NCBI GenBank assembly: GCA_902494515.1 | Contig: CABUTS010000070.1 | Span: forward strand, 1 to 13,907 | DNA from: an uncultured Muribaculaceae bacterium | Lineage (GTDB): Bacteria > Bacteroidota > Bacteroidia > Bacteroidales > Muribaculaceae | Length of the DNA: 13,907 bases | Direction: 5' to 3' | Shown here: one piece after another, positions 7,127-13,595 of the stretch | How the letters are laid out: each line of letters begins with the position of its first letter | Numbering within the stretch: the first letter of the stretch is position 1 | The notes under the pieces: model-generated | What the model was told of the DNA's origin: nothing | Database searches by the model: none | What the model saw: the letters and a program-made list of their open reading frames with translations, nothing else | Position numbers and translations under genes: made by a program

Positions 7127-7214
7127 AAAAGCTCCTATGCACCGCCCAACCGCCGCATAGCCAGCCAAATAAAAGCTCCTATGCACCGTTCAACCGTCGC
7201 ATAGCCAGCCAGAT
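7127..7214 (+). repeat. Two tandem 44-bp hairpin repeats in the tRNA leader
   Basis: Units 7127-7170 and 7171-7214 match at 40 of 44 bases. Each can fold through CTATGC and GCATAG (7135-7140 with 7155-7160; 7179-7184 with 7199-7204) with a 14-base loop and flanking GCT/AGC pairs. Three of the four differences fall in the loop and none in the stem. The repeats fill the space from the predicted transcription start to 10 bases before the tRNA. Confidence 0.75.
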
Positions 7215-7224
7215 AATACCTCCA

Positions 7225-7297
7225 GCCGCAATAGCTCAGTCGGTAGAGCATTTCATTCGTAACGAAAAGGTCGTGGGTTCGAGTCCCACTCGCGGCT
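7225..7297 (+). tRNA. tRNA-Thr (anticodon CGT)
   Basis: A 73-base cloverleaf can be drawn: acceptor 7225-7231 with 7290-7296, D arm 7234-7249, anticodon arm 7251-7267 with loop TTCGTAA, 5-base variable loop, and T arm GTGGG-TTCGAGT-CCCAC (7273-7289). The anticodon at 7258-7260 is CGT, which reads the threonine codon ACG. CCA is not encoded. Two A-C mismatches are visible, one in the acceptor stem (7230/7291) and one closing the anticodon loop (7255/7263). The gene has its own promoter and terminator. The discriminator base is T. Confidence 0.9.
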
Positions 7298-7301
7298 CTC
7301 C

Positions 7302-7352
7302 AAAGAGGCTGTATCGTAATCCAACGATTATACGATACAGCTTCTTTATATT
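7302..7352 (+). terminator. Intrinsic terminator of the tRNA-Thr unit
   Basis: The arms 7302-7317 and 7332-7347 pair over 16 bp with one G-U pair, and AATC/GATT can extend the stem into the loop. A T-rich tail (TATATTTTT) follows. This is a textbook intrinsic terminator 5 bases after the tRNA. Confidence 0.85.
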
Positions 7353-7431
7353 TTTCAACTTGTTATATAAAGAGGGCGCATCATATTTTGATACAGCCGC
7401 TCTTTCATTATCAATCAGTTACGCTAAATTC

Positions 7432-7469
7432 GGTCGGATGATAGAAAAAAGGTCGGATGACAAGAAAAG
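7432..7469. repeat. Two 19-bp direct repeats starting GGTCGGATGA
   Basis: GGTCGGATGA occurs at 7432-7441 and 7451-7460, each followed by a purine-rich tail; the 19-bp units match at 15 positions. The flanking region 7353-7529 holds no gene I can support. Confidence 0.45.
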
Positions 7470-7485
7470 AAACAGTCAAATTAGC

Positions 7486-7507
7486 CTAAAAACTATCTGA
7501 TTTTTAG
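7486..7507. terminator. AT-rich stem-loop (CTAAAAA/TTTTTAG)
   Basis: CTAAAAA (7486-7492) pairs with TTTTTAG (7501-7507) around 8 bases. It could end transcripts of the minus-strand genes whose last stop is at 7666. The stem is only A-T rich, so this is tentative. Confidence 0.3.
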
Positions 7508-7529
7508 TCATCTATCCGAAATTAGGACA

Positions 7530-7641
7530 AACTAGTCGTAAATATGACTAACTACTCGTAAAATCGAGCCAACTACTCGTTTTTACCTTCAACTACTTAT
7601 TTTTGGTCTCAACTACTTGTTTTGGAGTTGTAACTACTTGT
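7530..7641. repeat. Six iteron-like direct repeats, AACTACTYGT, every 20-21 bp
   Basis: Copies begin at 7530, 7550, 7571, 7591, 7611 and 7632, at spacings of 20, 21, 20, 20 and 21 bp. The cores are AACTAGTCGT, AACTACTCGT twice, AACTACTTAT and AACTACTTGT twice. Inter-core sequence is T-rich but varied, so it is neither a simple tandem repeat nor a CRISPR. The spacing is close to two DNA turns, so all copies face one side of the helix. Confidence 0.8.
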
Positions 7642-7676
7642 TTTCGCTTATTTCGGGGTTTTCGCTTATTTCGGGG
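7641..7676. repeat. Perfect 18-bp tandem duplication over a stop codon
   Basis: TTTTCGCTTATTTCGGGG occurs at 7641-7658 and 7659-7676 without mismatch. The second copy contains the stop codon (7666-7668) of the minus-strand gene, so the duplication also copied that stop. Confidence 0.85.
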
Positions 7677-8247
7677 TGGAATCCTGCTCAATCCATTTCT
7701 TCCCTATCGGTTTGATGAGATTGGCTGCATCTAATTCCTTAAGAATATTGCCGACCATTTGACTGTTCTGTTCGGGGGTGTTGCGGCTAGGGAGAGTGCC
7801 GGCGAGATATTCCATGATATCGCTGCGCTTGGCTCCGTCGCTGCCGGAGTTCTGGATGTACTGGAGCACCATGTGCTTTATCTTATCGCGTTCAAGGCCG
7901 ACAACGCGAGTATAACCGGATAGTTGCTTGGTTTTCTTAGCCACAGTCAGTGAGATGCGGTAGTTTGGAGCTTCGCCTTCGATGAGTCCGCGCAGAATCA
8001 TGTCCTGCGCTACGGTTTCGTCGATGCGGTGGCCCTTCTGAATGGCATCGAGCGAGATGCAGTCCCAAAGAGTCAGCGTGTCGTTGTTCTTGAGCATATT
8101 CGTGTAGCGTTCGTCAATGGACGTTCCGTAGATGCGGACTGCCACATGCTGTCGGTCGTTGTCAATCTCATAGTCAGGCATGGGGAAACGACGCTCCCAC
8201 TGCTCGGTGAACATCTTCTTGATACCACGGCTCACGGTATCAATCAT
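7666..8247 (-). pseudogene. C-terminal remnant of a Schlafen-AlbA/RecG-like ATP-binding protein
   Basis: The open frame encodes 193 residues that match the C-terminal half of the neighbouring gene at 8435-9490 almost along its whole length: MIDTVSRGIKKMF against MIDTVGRGIPKLF, FPMPDYEID against FPMPEYEID, and LIEGEAPNYRISLTVAKK against LIEGKAPRYNIALSVAKK. Homology continues a few codons upstream of the ATG (TYFN, near 8262) and then meets an in-frame stop, so the AlbA and most of the HATPase_c_4 portions are missing. What remains is the end of the ATPase-like domain and the winged-helix-like C-terminus. The ATG at 8247 is an internal methionine of the ancestral protein. It is probably non-functional, although a small DNA-binding product cannot be excluded. 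An 18-bp duplication lies over its stop codon. Confidence 0.75.
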
Positions 8248-8316
8248 ATTGAAATATGTCAGTTGTCTTATTCTTCGGATGTATTAAGTTGCTCTTATAA
8301 TAAGTTTCCGGACTTA

Positions 8317-8391
8317 TTCCCATAATCTATATCTGGCTCGGCGGCTAAATGAATCTGTTATTCTTAAACCTAAACATAGGGATAATGGGAA
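8317..8391. repeat. Imperfect 11-bp inverted repeat between the two AlbA-type remnants
   Basis: TTCCCATAATC (8317-8327) and GATAATGGGAA (8381-8391) are inverted copies with one mismatch, bounding 75 bp. A separate perfect 7-bp hairpin, AATAAGT/ACTTATT (8299-8318), overlaps the left arm. No gene is seen between 8263 and 8434. Confidence 0.4.
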
Positions 8392-8420
8392 ACGCGTAGA
8401 AAACGCGTAAATAACGCGTA
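8391..8420. repeat. Three 11-bp-spaced copies of AACGCGTA
   Basis: AACGCGTA begins at 8391, 8402 and 8413, exactly 11 bp apart, and a partial AACGCT follows at 8422. The array lies just beyond the stop codon of the gene at 8435-9490. The spacing is one DNA turn. Confidence 0.7.
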
Positions 8421-8434
8421 AAACGCTTTGCTCA

Positions 8435-9490
8435 TTATGCCCCCAATCCCAGAACACCTTTAGTAGTTATCAACCAGGCCTTACCATTGTCAGTTTTAAC
8501 CAGAAGGCCATCAGCTTGCATAGCTCTAAGCATGTTGGAGACATGATCCAACTTCTGCTTCCTTGTCAAGCTTGCTGGCAAACTCTGTTCTATAATCTCA
8601 AAAGCATCTGCGCGTTTGAAACCAGCGTTACCGGCATTAACCGCAAGTTGTAAAACTAATTTTATAAGTGCCTTCTTGTTAAGACCTGTTTCTCTGGTAT
8701 ATTGGCCGACTTGCTGAACCTTCTTAGCCACGGACAATGCGATATTATATCGAGGAGCTTTGCCTTCGATAAGCTTTTTATCTTTCAAATGGCGGGCAGC
8801 CTCCTTAGTGATCGGACGATGTGTCCTGACCGCATCAAGCCATAGACACTCCGTAAGGCTAAGTGTCGAATCACTCTTAAGCAGGTCGGTATAAGCGTCG
8901 TCGGAAGCGATGCCATAGATTGTAACGCTTACTGTCTTTGCGTTATCATCAATCTCATATTCGGGCATAGGGAAGAAACGTCTCCTTTGTTCTTTGAACA
9001 ATTTCGGGATGCCTCGACCGACGGTGTCTATCATGTTGAAGTGAACCATTCCATGAGTTAGACACGTATTACGATAAACCTTCTGTGGACCTTTGTCAAT
9101 TAGCACTTTCTCTACAGTGCCCGGAATGAAAGTGCCGCGGTTGCTGTAATAAAGGAATCCTTCATTTTCAACCAAAGTCACTCTTCCTTCAAGCGAATAA
9201 TCCTGATGTGCGATACAATTATGGAGAGCTTCGCGAATAGAGTAATCCTCATACTGCTTCATCGTGTCAGGGAAAAGTGTACCGCCAGGAAGCTCCCTCA
9301 TTGTCTTATTCCTGATTTTCGCAAAGATTTTATCAACGGTCAGAATATATGGAATGGTATAATGCTCGTAGTCCACGACTTCTCCGTCCTTATCCTTCCA
9401 TACCCATGTAATCTGAGCGTTTGCAGGATGAATCTTTTGCAGTGCGATAGGTCGGCCCAACAGAAGAAATGCTGCGCAGATTTGCCTCAT
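8435..9490 (-). pseudogene. C-terminal part of Schlafen-AlbA/HATPase_c_4 (RecG-like) protein
   Basis: This 351-residue open frame carries the family's middle and end. It starts with AAFLLLGRPIALQKIHPANA and the AQITW segment, then the HATPase_c_4 (RecG C-terminal-like) core with REALHNCIAHQDY (86-98) and the HFNMIDTVGRGIPKLF segment (150-165). Two winged-helix-like regions lie at about 200-265 and 270-350. Such proteins usually have an N-terminal Schlafen-type AlbA_2 nucleic-acid-binding domain. Here that domain lies in a different frame at 9390-9629 and is cut short, so the ATG at 9490 is probably accidental and the gene is broken by an internal deletion of several hundred bases. Expression would need reinitiation in the 100-base overlap. 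Members often occur in mobile or defence-rich regions; the function is not established. Confidence 0.75.
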
Positions 9491-9629
9491 TACTTAGTGC
9501 TGAGAAATACTTGCCCAAATCATCGAAGTCGAAATTGTTCTCCGCCTTCTTGAACTCCACTACCTCCGATTCCTTATGTTGAATCAGCGAGTGAAATAGC
9601 TGCTTATATGTCGAGTTGTCTGTAGTCAT
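9390..9629 (-). pseudogene. N-terminal fragment of the same AlbA_2-domain gene
   Basis: MTTDNSTYKQLFHSLIQHKE and EVVEFKKAENNFDFDDLGKY followed by FSALSNEANLR are the opening of a Schlafen-type AlbA_2 protein, where E-x-x-x-x-E-F-K is the usual first motif. After ANLR (near 9478) the frame runs into sequence that makes sense only in the frame of the downstream ORF. The remainder of AlbA_2 is missing. The start lies 11 bases after the stop of the regulator remnant. Confidence 0.75.
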
Positions 9630-9640
9630 AACAACACCAT

Positions 9641-9793
9641 TTATTTGAATGCTACAGGAGGCATATTCTGAATTACTGGCTTAGCTTGAAACATAAATGG
9701 TTCAGCTGTATTTATCGCTTTATCTGATACTTCTTTTTCTGCCAAAACAGCTTTTATGCGATTAACTGGAATTGGTTTATCTGTATTTCTCAT
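9641..9793 (-). pseudogene. Truncated XRE-type helix-turn-helix regulator
   Basis: The 50-residue frame starts MRNTDKPIPVNRIKAVLAEK, which matches the opening helix of small XRE regulators in Bacteroidetes (they continue with K/N-WLAEQLG and a helix-turn-helix). After EVSDK the expected recognition helices are gone and an unrelated tail (AINTAEPFMFQAKPVIQNMP) runs to the stop. The ATG at 9793 is preferred over 9823, because the latter overlaps the -7 element. It is the first gene of the minus-strand island and directly precedes the AlbA_2 gene, which such a regulator would control. I read it as a deletion remnant; a short unrelated protein is the alternative. Confidence 0.55.
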
Positions 9794-9813
9794 TACAATA
9801 CAACTTCTTGTAA
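9793..9813. promoter_or_regulatory. Operator-like inverted repeat in the leader of the XRE remnant
   Basis: TTACAA (9793-9798) and TTGTAA (9808-9813) form an inverted repeat, with an alternative TACAA-CTTC-TTGTA inside (9799-9812). It sits between the predicted transcription start (about 9815) and the ATG, where an autoregulating XRE repressor would bind. Confidence 0.45.
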
Positions 9814-9820
9814 TACTATG

Positions 9821-9851
9821 CAAAATTAGTCAAAATTATCCAGAGAACAAA
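9821..9851 (-). promoter_or_regulatory. Consensus Bacteroidetes promoter of the XRE/AlbA island
   Basis: On the minus strand TTTG (9848-9851) and TAATTTTG (9821-9828) are 19 bases apart, fitting the consensus. A second TAATTTTG (9831-9838) lies just upstream. The plus strand from 9852 to 9988 contains no gene, only a 6-bp hairpin TTTCAC/GTGAAA (9922-9940). Confidence 0.65.
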
Positions 9852-9988
9852 GTGATTTGGTTAGATAGCGATTATCAAAAAAATGATTTTAACGAGTGGT
9901 GTAGTTATACAACTCTTTTGGTTTCACTGTCTATGTGAAATAGTTTTGTTAAGGGGAAAGACTCCATAAGGATTTAGTTTATTAAGTA

Positions 9989-10165
9989 CTAAAGTTCCAG
10001 TGGCGGTATTGAGTCGATGGCGGCTTGCTTGAGCGAGTCGACGGCGCGGGGGTACTTCTCGGTGTGGGCAAGGCAACTGTGGCCGGGGATGCTGGCGACG
10101 GTTTTGATGTTAGCCTTATCTTCCTCGGTCATATTGCTTTTGATTTTTTTCGACAACAATTTCAT
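9989..10165 (-). CDS. Small 58-residue ORF just downstream of the GH92 gene
   Basis: An ATG at 10165, 7 bases after the GH92 stop, opens a frame of 58 codons ending in TAG at 9989-9991. The protein begins MKLLSKKIKSNMTEEDKANI and ends DSIPPLEL. It has a basic start, then helical, mixed-charge sequence, with no signal peptide or membrane segment. Codon use is GC-rich like that of the GH92 gene, unlike the AT-rich island on its other side. I do not recognise it. It may be a small cotranscribed protein or the remnant of a larger gene. Confidence 0.45.
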   Translation of the reverse strand: MKLLSKKIKSNMTEEDKANIKTVASIPGHSCLAHTEKYPRAVDSLKQAAIDSIPPLEL

Positions 10166-10172
10166 CTTCGGG

Positions 10173-13100
10173 TCAGAACTTTTCCACGCCCCACTTTTTG
10201 TTGGGCTTGCTGCCCATTTTCAGCACCAGCTCGCCACCGTTGAGGAGCTCGGAGGCGGGGAAGCGGAAGGAGTTGAGCGGTCGGCCGTTGAGCATGGCTG
10301 ACTGCACGTATTTGTTGGCCCGGGAGGCGCCTTCGGCGCGTATCACGAACTTGTCGCCGCGGCCATATCGGCCACCGAGGTCTATCTCGATTTTCTCGAA
10401 GAGCGGGCTGGCTATCTCGTAAACGGGGTTCACGTTGCATCCGCCATCGATCTGGAACAGGCCGATGGATGCCATCAGGGCCCACGCGCTCATCTGTCCC
10501 TGATCTTCGTCGCCGAGATAGGCGTTGGCTCTGCCCCAGCCGTAGTAGCGGTCCAGGACGGCACGGCTCCACTTCTGAGTGAGCCATGGTTTGCCCAGAT
10601 AGTTATAGATGAAGGGCATATGCATGGTCTGCTGATTGCCCTGCACCACGGGATAGTTCCAATACTGGTCGTTGGGCGCGTTATAACGGACGCTGTCGCT
10701 TCTCACAAAACCTTCGTCGAGACGGTCGGCGAACTTGTTCGCGCCGACAAGTCGAACCAGTGCCGGTATGTCCTGTGGCACAAAGAACGACATCTGCCAG
10801 GCGTTGGCCTCGACATAGTGATGATTGGCGTGGCTGGTAATGGGGTCGAACGGCTCGTCCCAGCTGCCGTCGCTGTGACGCACATGGCAATAGCCGTTTT
10901 TCGGGTTAATGGCGTTGCGCCACCAGGAAGCGCGGTCGTTGAAGAGCTCGTAGTCGGCAGTCTTCCCCAGCGCCTTGGCGAACTGACCGAGCGCCCAGTT
11001 GTCGTAAGCATACTCCATTGTGTTCGAGAAGCGCCCCAAATCCATCGGAACATACTTGTACTTGAGGAACGCCTCCAGGTCGCGGTTTCCGGCAAAACCG
11101 CCTTCTACCCGCTGTGCCGGCGTGGTTTCCATCTTCCGGCACGCCTCGAACGCTTTCTCGGCATCGAAGTCGCGGATACCCATCTGATAGGCGCCTACAA
11201 TGAGCGGCACCTCATGTTCAGCCACCATGACAGGGATATATTCCATGCCGGCCGGCCCCTTGCCGAGCCATCCGTTGGCGTCGTACATGGCAAGCTGCGA
11301 GCGCGCCCAGCGACCACTCCATTCGGGAGTCACCAGGTTCCAGAACTGATTGAGATTCCAGAAGGTGTTCCAGAAAGCATCGCACCCCAGCGCCACATCC
11401 GTCAGCGGATTGGCCAGCTTGCGCTTCTGTTCGTCGGCCGAGATCCACTCGCCGTTGACGTCGCTCCAGGTGTTGCGGCTGCAGAGCGCACGGTACATGT
11501 TATTGTAGAAACGCATCTTCTCCGAGCGGTCGTTGGAGGTGATTTTCAGTCGGTTGAAAAGGTCGTTCCATGTGTCGGAAAGGTTCCGGCACACCCCGTC
11601 GAAGCTCCAGCCGAAAGGTCCGGAAATTTCCGTCGCAAGATTCTGCCGAGCATTCTCGAGGCTCACCAGCGAAATACCGGTGCGCACCTGCACCACGGAG
11701 TCTTTCGTCGTATCGAATTCGGCAAATGCACCGGCGTCCTTCAGATCCTTGCCGGTTATTCCCTCCTTGGGATTCATCACCAGCTCGCCATCCGTCCAGA
11801 CCCCGAACTGAGTCATCGGTTTGTCAAACTCTATGACGAAGTAAATCGTATAGTCCTGATCGGCATCCGAGGACCACACCTGACGGGAAAGCTGGTGCGA
11901 AACACCCTCAATGCAGGTAGAACTGACGCGGCGGAGCTGCACCTCGGGAAGAATATAGTCATACTCCGAGGGGATGTGCAGGTCAATCAGCACGCGCGAA
12001 TGTTCGCGGTCCTTCGGGAAGGTATATCGCTGGAAGCTGCATCGCGTGGTTGCCGTCACCTCCGCATCGATTCCGTAGTCCTCCAGGAAAATGCGGTAAT
12101 GGTCAAGCGGAGCCTCCTCTTTCGAGCGGTCCACGCGCGAGCGGTAGCCGGAGTCGGGATCGCTCTCATCCCCTTCATGGATTATAAGTTTTCCGTTGGT
12201 GGCAATCATGCCCAGTCCGGACATGGTCCATTCGTGGATATGGCTGAAGCATCCGATATTCTCAAAACTGTACTGATAGCCCGCCTGCCACCCTTTGTTC
12301 TGGTTGTCAGGGCTGATCTTCACCATGCTGAATGGCATCCAGGGTCCGGGAGCTATCATCCAGCGGGAGTGGGCGGTGCCGATGCGGGTGTCGACATAGT
12401 CGGCGAGCGTCTGCACGCGCTGCGGCGAACGGGTCACCCGGCCCTCGCGGACCATCTTGCCGTCAATCGCCACACGATAGGTGCTGGTGAGTTCATGGTC
12501 CACTGCCGGCATCGGGGCCTCCAGAATATAGCGACGCTCCTCGAGAATCTGCGACAGGATTTCCCGTCCGTCGACACTTACCGAAATGCGGGGCCGGCCT
12601 TCGAGATGTTCCACATCGATCAGCAGCGGCTGAGCCATTGAGCCATCGTCAGCGGCAAGCTGATAGCCGGCAGCCGACACATCGCGGACAAAACCCTTGG
12701 CGGGGCGTTCGAGCACTGCCCCGTCGGGACCTTCGAGGCGCAACTGGTCGAACATCAGCCATGAGCCTTCTAAGGTATTGAGATTGATAAGGTTGCCCCC
12801 CTGACGAATTACCCCGTCAGGGATGTCGATGCGCAAAATCTGTTCACGAGCATTAGACACATCGCCGTCGATTGTGCTGTCACTGCCGCCGGGCTGAAGA
12901 CGCACATTGCGGCTGAAATCGTTGACGGACACCTTGAGCAGCGGAGGCTGCGACTTGCTGCAGTCCGTCAGGTCGATGACCAACGTCCACTTCCCGTCGG
13001 CAGGTTTGTCAAGACCGAAGAGAACGTTTATGTCATGCGTACGCCATCCGGCGGTACCCCATGTTCCGCCCCATATATCGGCCGGACCAGGCAACACTGC

Positions 13101-13316
13101 CGGAAACTTTTCAGCTAACTTCGAGTGATTCACAAGATAATAAGTATCCTCATAGCCGAAGTCCTCATATACGAAACGCTTATAACGGTTGTTCCCGAGC
13201 GCAAACTCATCGGCCGAGTTATCCGCCTGTCCGAGGGTAAAAACATCCCCGGCGAACGCGCCGCTTGAAGATGCAGACAGAGCCATCAGAAAGGCAATCA
13301 TACACTTATTATTCAT
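10173..13316 (-). CDS. Secreted GH92 family alpha-mannosidase-like enzyme with N-terminal CBM-like domain
   Basis: The 1047-residue protein starts with a signal peptide (MNNKCMIAFLMALSASSSGA, cleavage likely near AFA-GD; no lipobox). Residues about 25-195 resemble the carbohydrate-binding-like third domain of PL4 rhamnogalacturonan lyases (FTLGQADNSADEFALG). From about 302 the GH92 fold begins (LADYVDTRIGT). The (alpha/alpha)6 domain carries TMEYAYDNWALGQFAKALGK (766-785), VEANAWQ (835-841) with Glu836 at the likely catalytic acid place, and GDEDQGQMSAW (935-945), matching the family's GN[DE]DCGQMSAW base region. GH92 enzymes are calcium-dependent inverting exo-alpha-mannosidases. Several otherwise conserved family motifs differ here: the Gly-rich entry motif is replaced by AHSRWMIAPGPWMPFS (315-330), and HGNEPSHHIP by QGNQQTMHMP (892-901). 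The exact linkage is therefore uncertain. It is expected in the periplasm or outside the cell. Confidence 0.88.
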   Translation of the reverse strand: MNNKCMIAFLMALSASSSGAFAGDVFTLGQADNSADEFALGNNRYKRFVYEDFGYEDTYYLVNHSKLAEKFPAVLPGPADIWGGTWGTAGWRTHDINVLFGLDKPADGKWTLVIDLTDCSKSQPPLLKVSVNDFSRNVRLQPGGSDSTIDGDVSNAREQILRIDIPDGVIRQGGNLINLNTLEGSWLMFDQLRLEGPDGAVLERPAKGFVRDVSAAGYQLAADDGSMAQPLLIDVEHLEGRPRISVSVDGREILSQILEERRYILEAPMPAVDHELTSTYRVAIDGKMVREGRVTRSPQRVQTLADYVDTRIGTAHSRWMIAPGPWMPFSMVKISPDNQNKGWQAGYQYSFENIGCFSHIHEWTMSGLGMIATNGKLIIHEGDESDPDSGYRSRVDRSKEEAPLDHYRIFLEDYGIDAEVTATTRCSFQRYTFPKDREHSRVLIDLHIPSEYDYILPEVQLRRVSSTCIEGVSHQLSRQVWSSDADQDYTIYFVIEFDKPMTQFGVWTDGELVMNPKEGITGKDLKDAGAFAEFDTTKDSVVQVRTGISLVSLENARQNLATEISGPFGWSFDGVCRNLSDTWNDLFNRLKITSNDRSEKMRFYNNMYRALCSRNTWSDVNGEWISADEQKRKLANPLTDVALGCDAFWNTFWNLNQFWNLVTPEWSGRWARSQLAMYDANGWLGKGPAGMEYIPVMVAEHEVPLIVGAYQMGIRDFDAEKAFEACRKMETTPAQRVEGGFAGNRDLEAFLKYKYVPMDLGRFSNTMEYAYDNWALGQFAKALGKTADYELFNDRASWWRNAINPKNGYCHVRHSDGSWDEPFDPITSHANHHYVEANAWQMSFFVPQDIPALVRLVGANKFADRLDEGFVRSDSVRYNAPNDQYWNYPVVQGNQQTMHMPFIYNYLGKPWLTQKWSRAVLDRYYGWGRANAYLGDEDQGQMSAWALMASIGLFQIDGGCNVNPVYEIASPLFEKIEIDLGGRYGRGDKFVIRAEGASRANKYVQSAMLNGRPLNSFRFPASELLNGGELVLKMGSKPNKKWGVEKF

Positions 13317-13347
13317 GATGTCAGGTCTTTTAAGGTCAAAAGTTTTG

Positions 13348-13355
13348 CAAATATA
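13348..13355 (-). promoter_or_regulatory. -7 element (TATATTTG) of the GH92 gene
   Basis: On the minus strand TATATTTG fits TAnnTTTG and lies 31 bases before the ATG at 13316, giving a leader of about 26 bases. No clear TTTG lies at the usual upstream distance. Confidence 0.55.
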
Positions 13356-13587
13356 CTAACATCCCTCCGATTTGCCACCATACTGTAGCGCTTATCGCCA
13401 CTCCACATAACACCCGAGATTGACAGTCACGTCGGACAGGCAATCGTGCCTTCAAAAACGTCATTGAAGCCGACCATTCGTTTATGCGGGACGAAAAACG
13501 CCCGCACAGTCCGGGCAGGCAGGTAGAAAAATGGAGTCGTCTATAAAAAAGCTCTAAAATTTATTCATTTTTTCAAAATAAATACGT

Positions 13588-13595
13588 TACCTTTG
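13588..13595 (+). promoter_or_regulatory. Possible plus-strand -7 element (TACCTTTG)
   Basis: TACCTTTG matches TAnnTTTG and would start a transcript near 13602, diverging from the GH92 gene. No gene starts within the remaining 300 bases except a weak 39-codon frame, so a long leader or a small RNA is possible. Confidence 0.35.

Noticed and set aside
7117..7500. Plus-strand frame of 127 codons across the tRNA region
   Set aside because: It translates the leader repeats, the tRNA (giving the well-known false segment AIAQSVEHFIRNEKVVGSSP) and the terminator. It is not a protein gene.
7530..7641. Possible CRISPR array
   Set aside because: The repeat core is only 10 bp with about 10-bp gaps, far below CRISPR repeat and spacer sizes, and no cas gene is present.
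10620..12641. Plus-strand open frame of 673 codons opposite the GH92 gene
   Set aside because: The same explanation applies: the sense strand holds the GH92 domain, and the antisense product resembles no family.
13418..13546. Frame containing FKNVIEADH, reminiscent of the IS6-type transposase NNxIExDH segment
   Set aside because: Only about seven residues fit, the rest does not, and an in-frame stop lies just upstream. No inverted repeats or other transposase motifs are nearby, so chance is likely.
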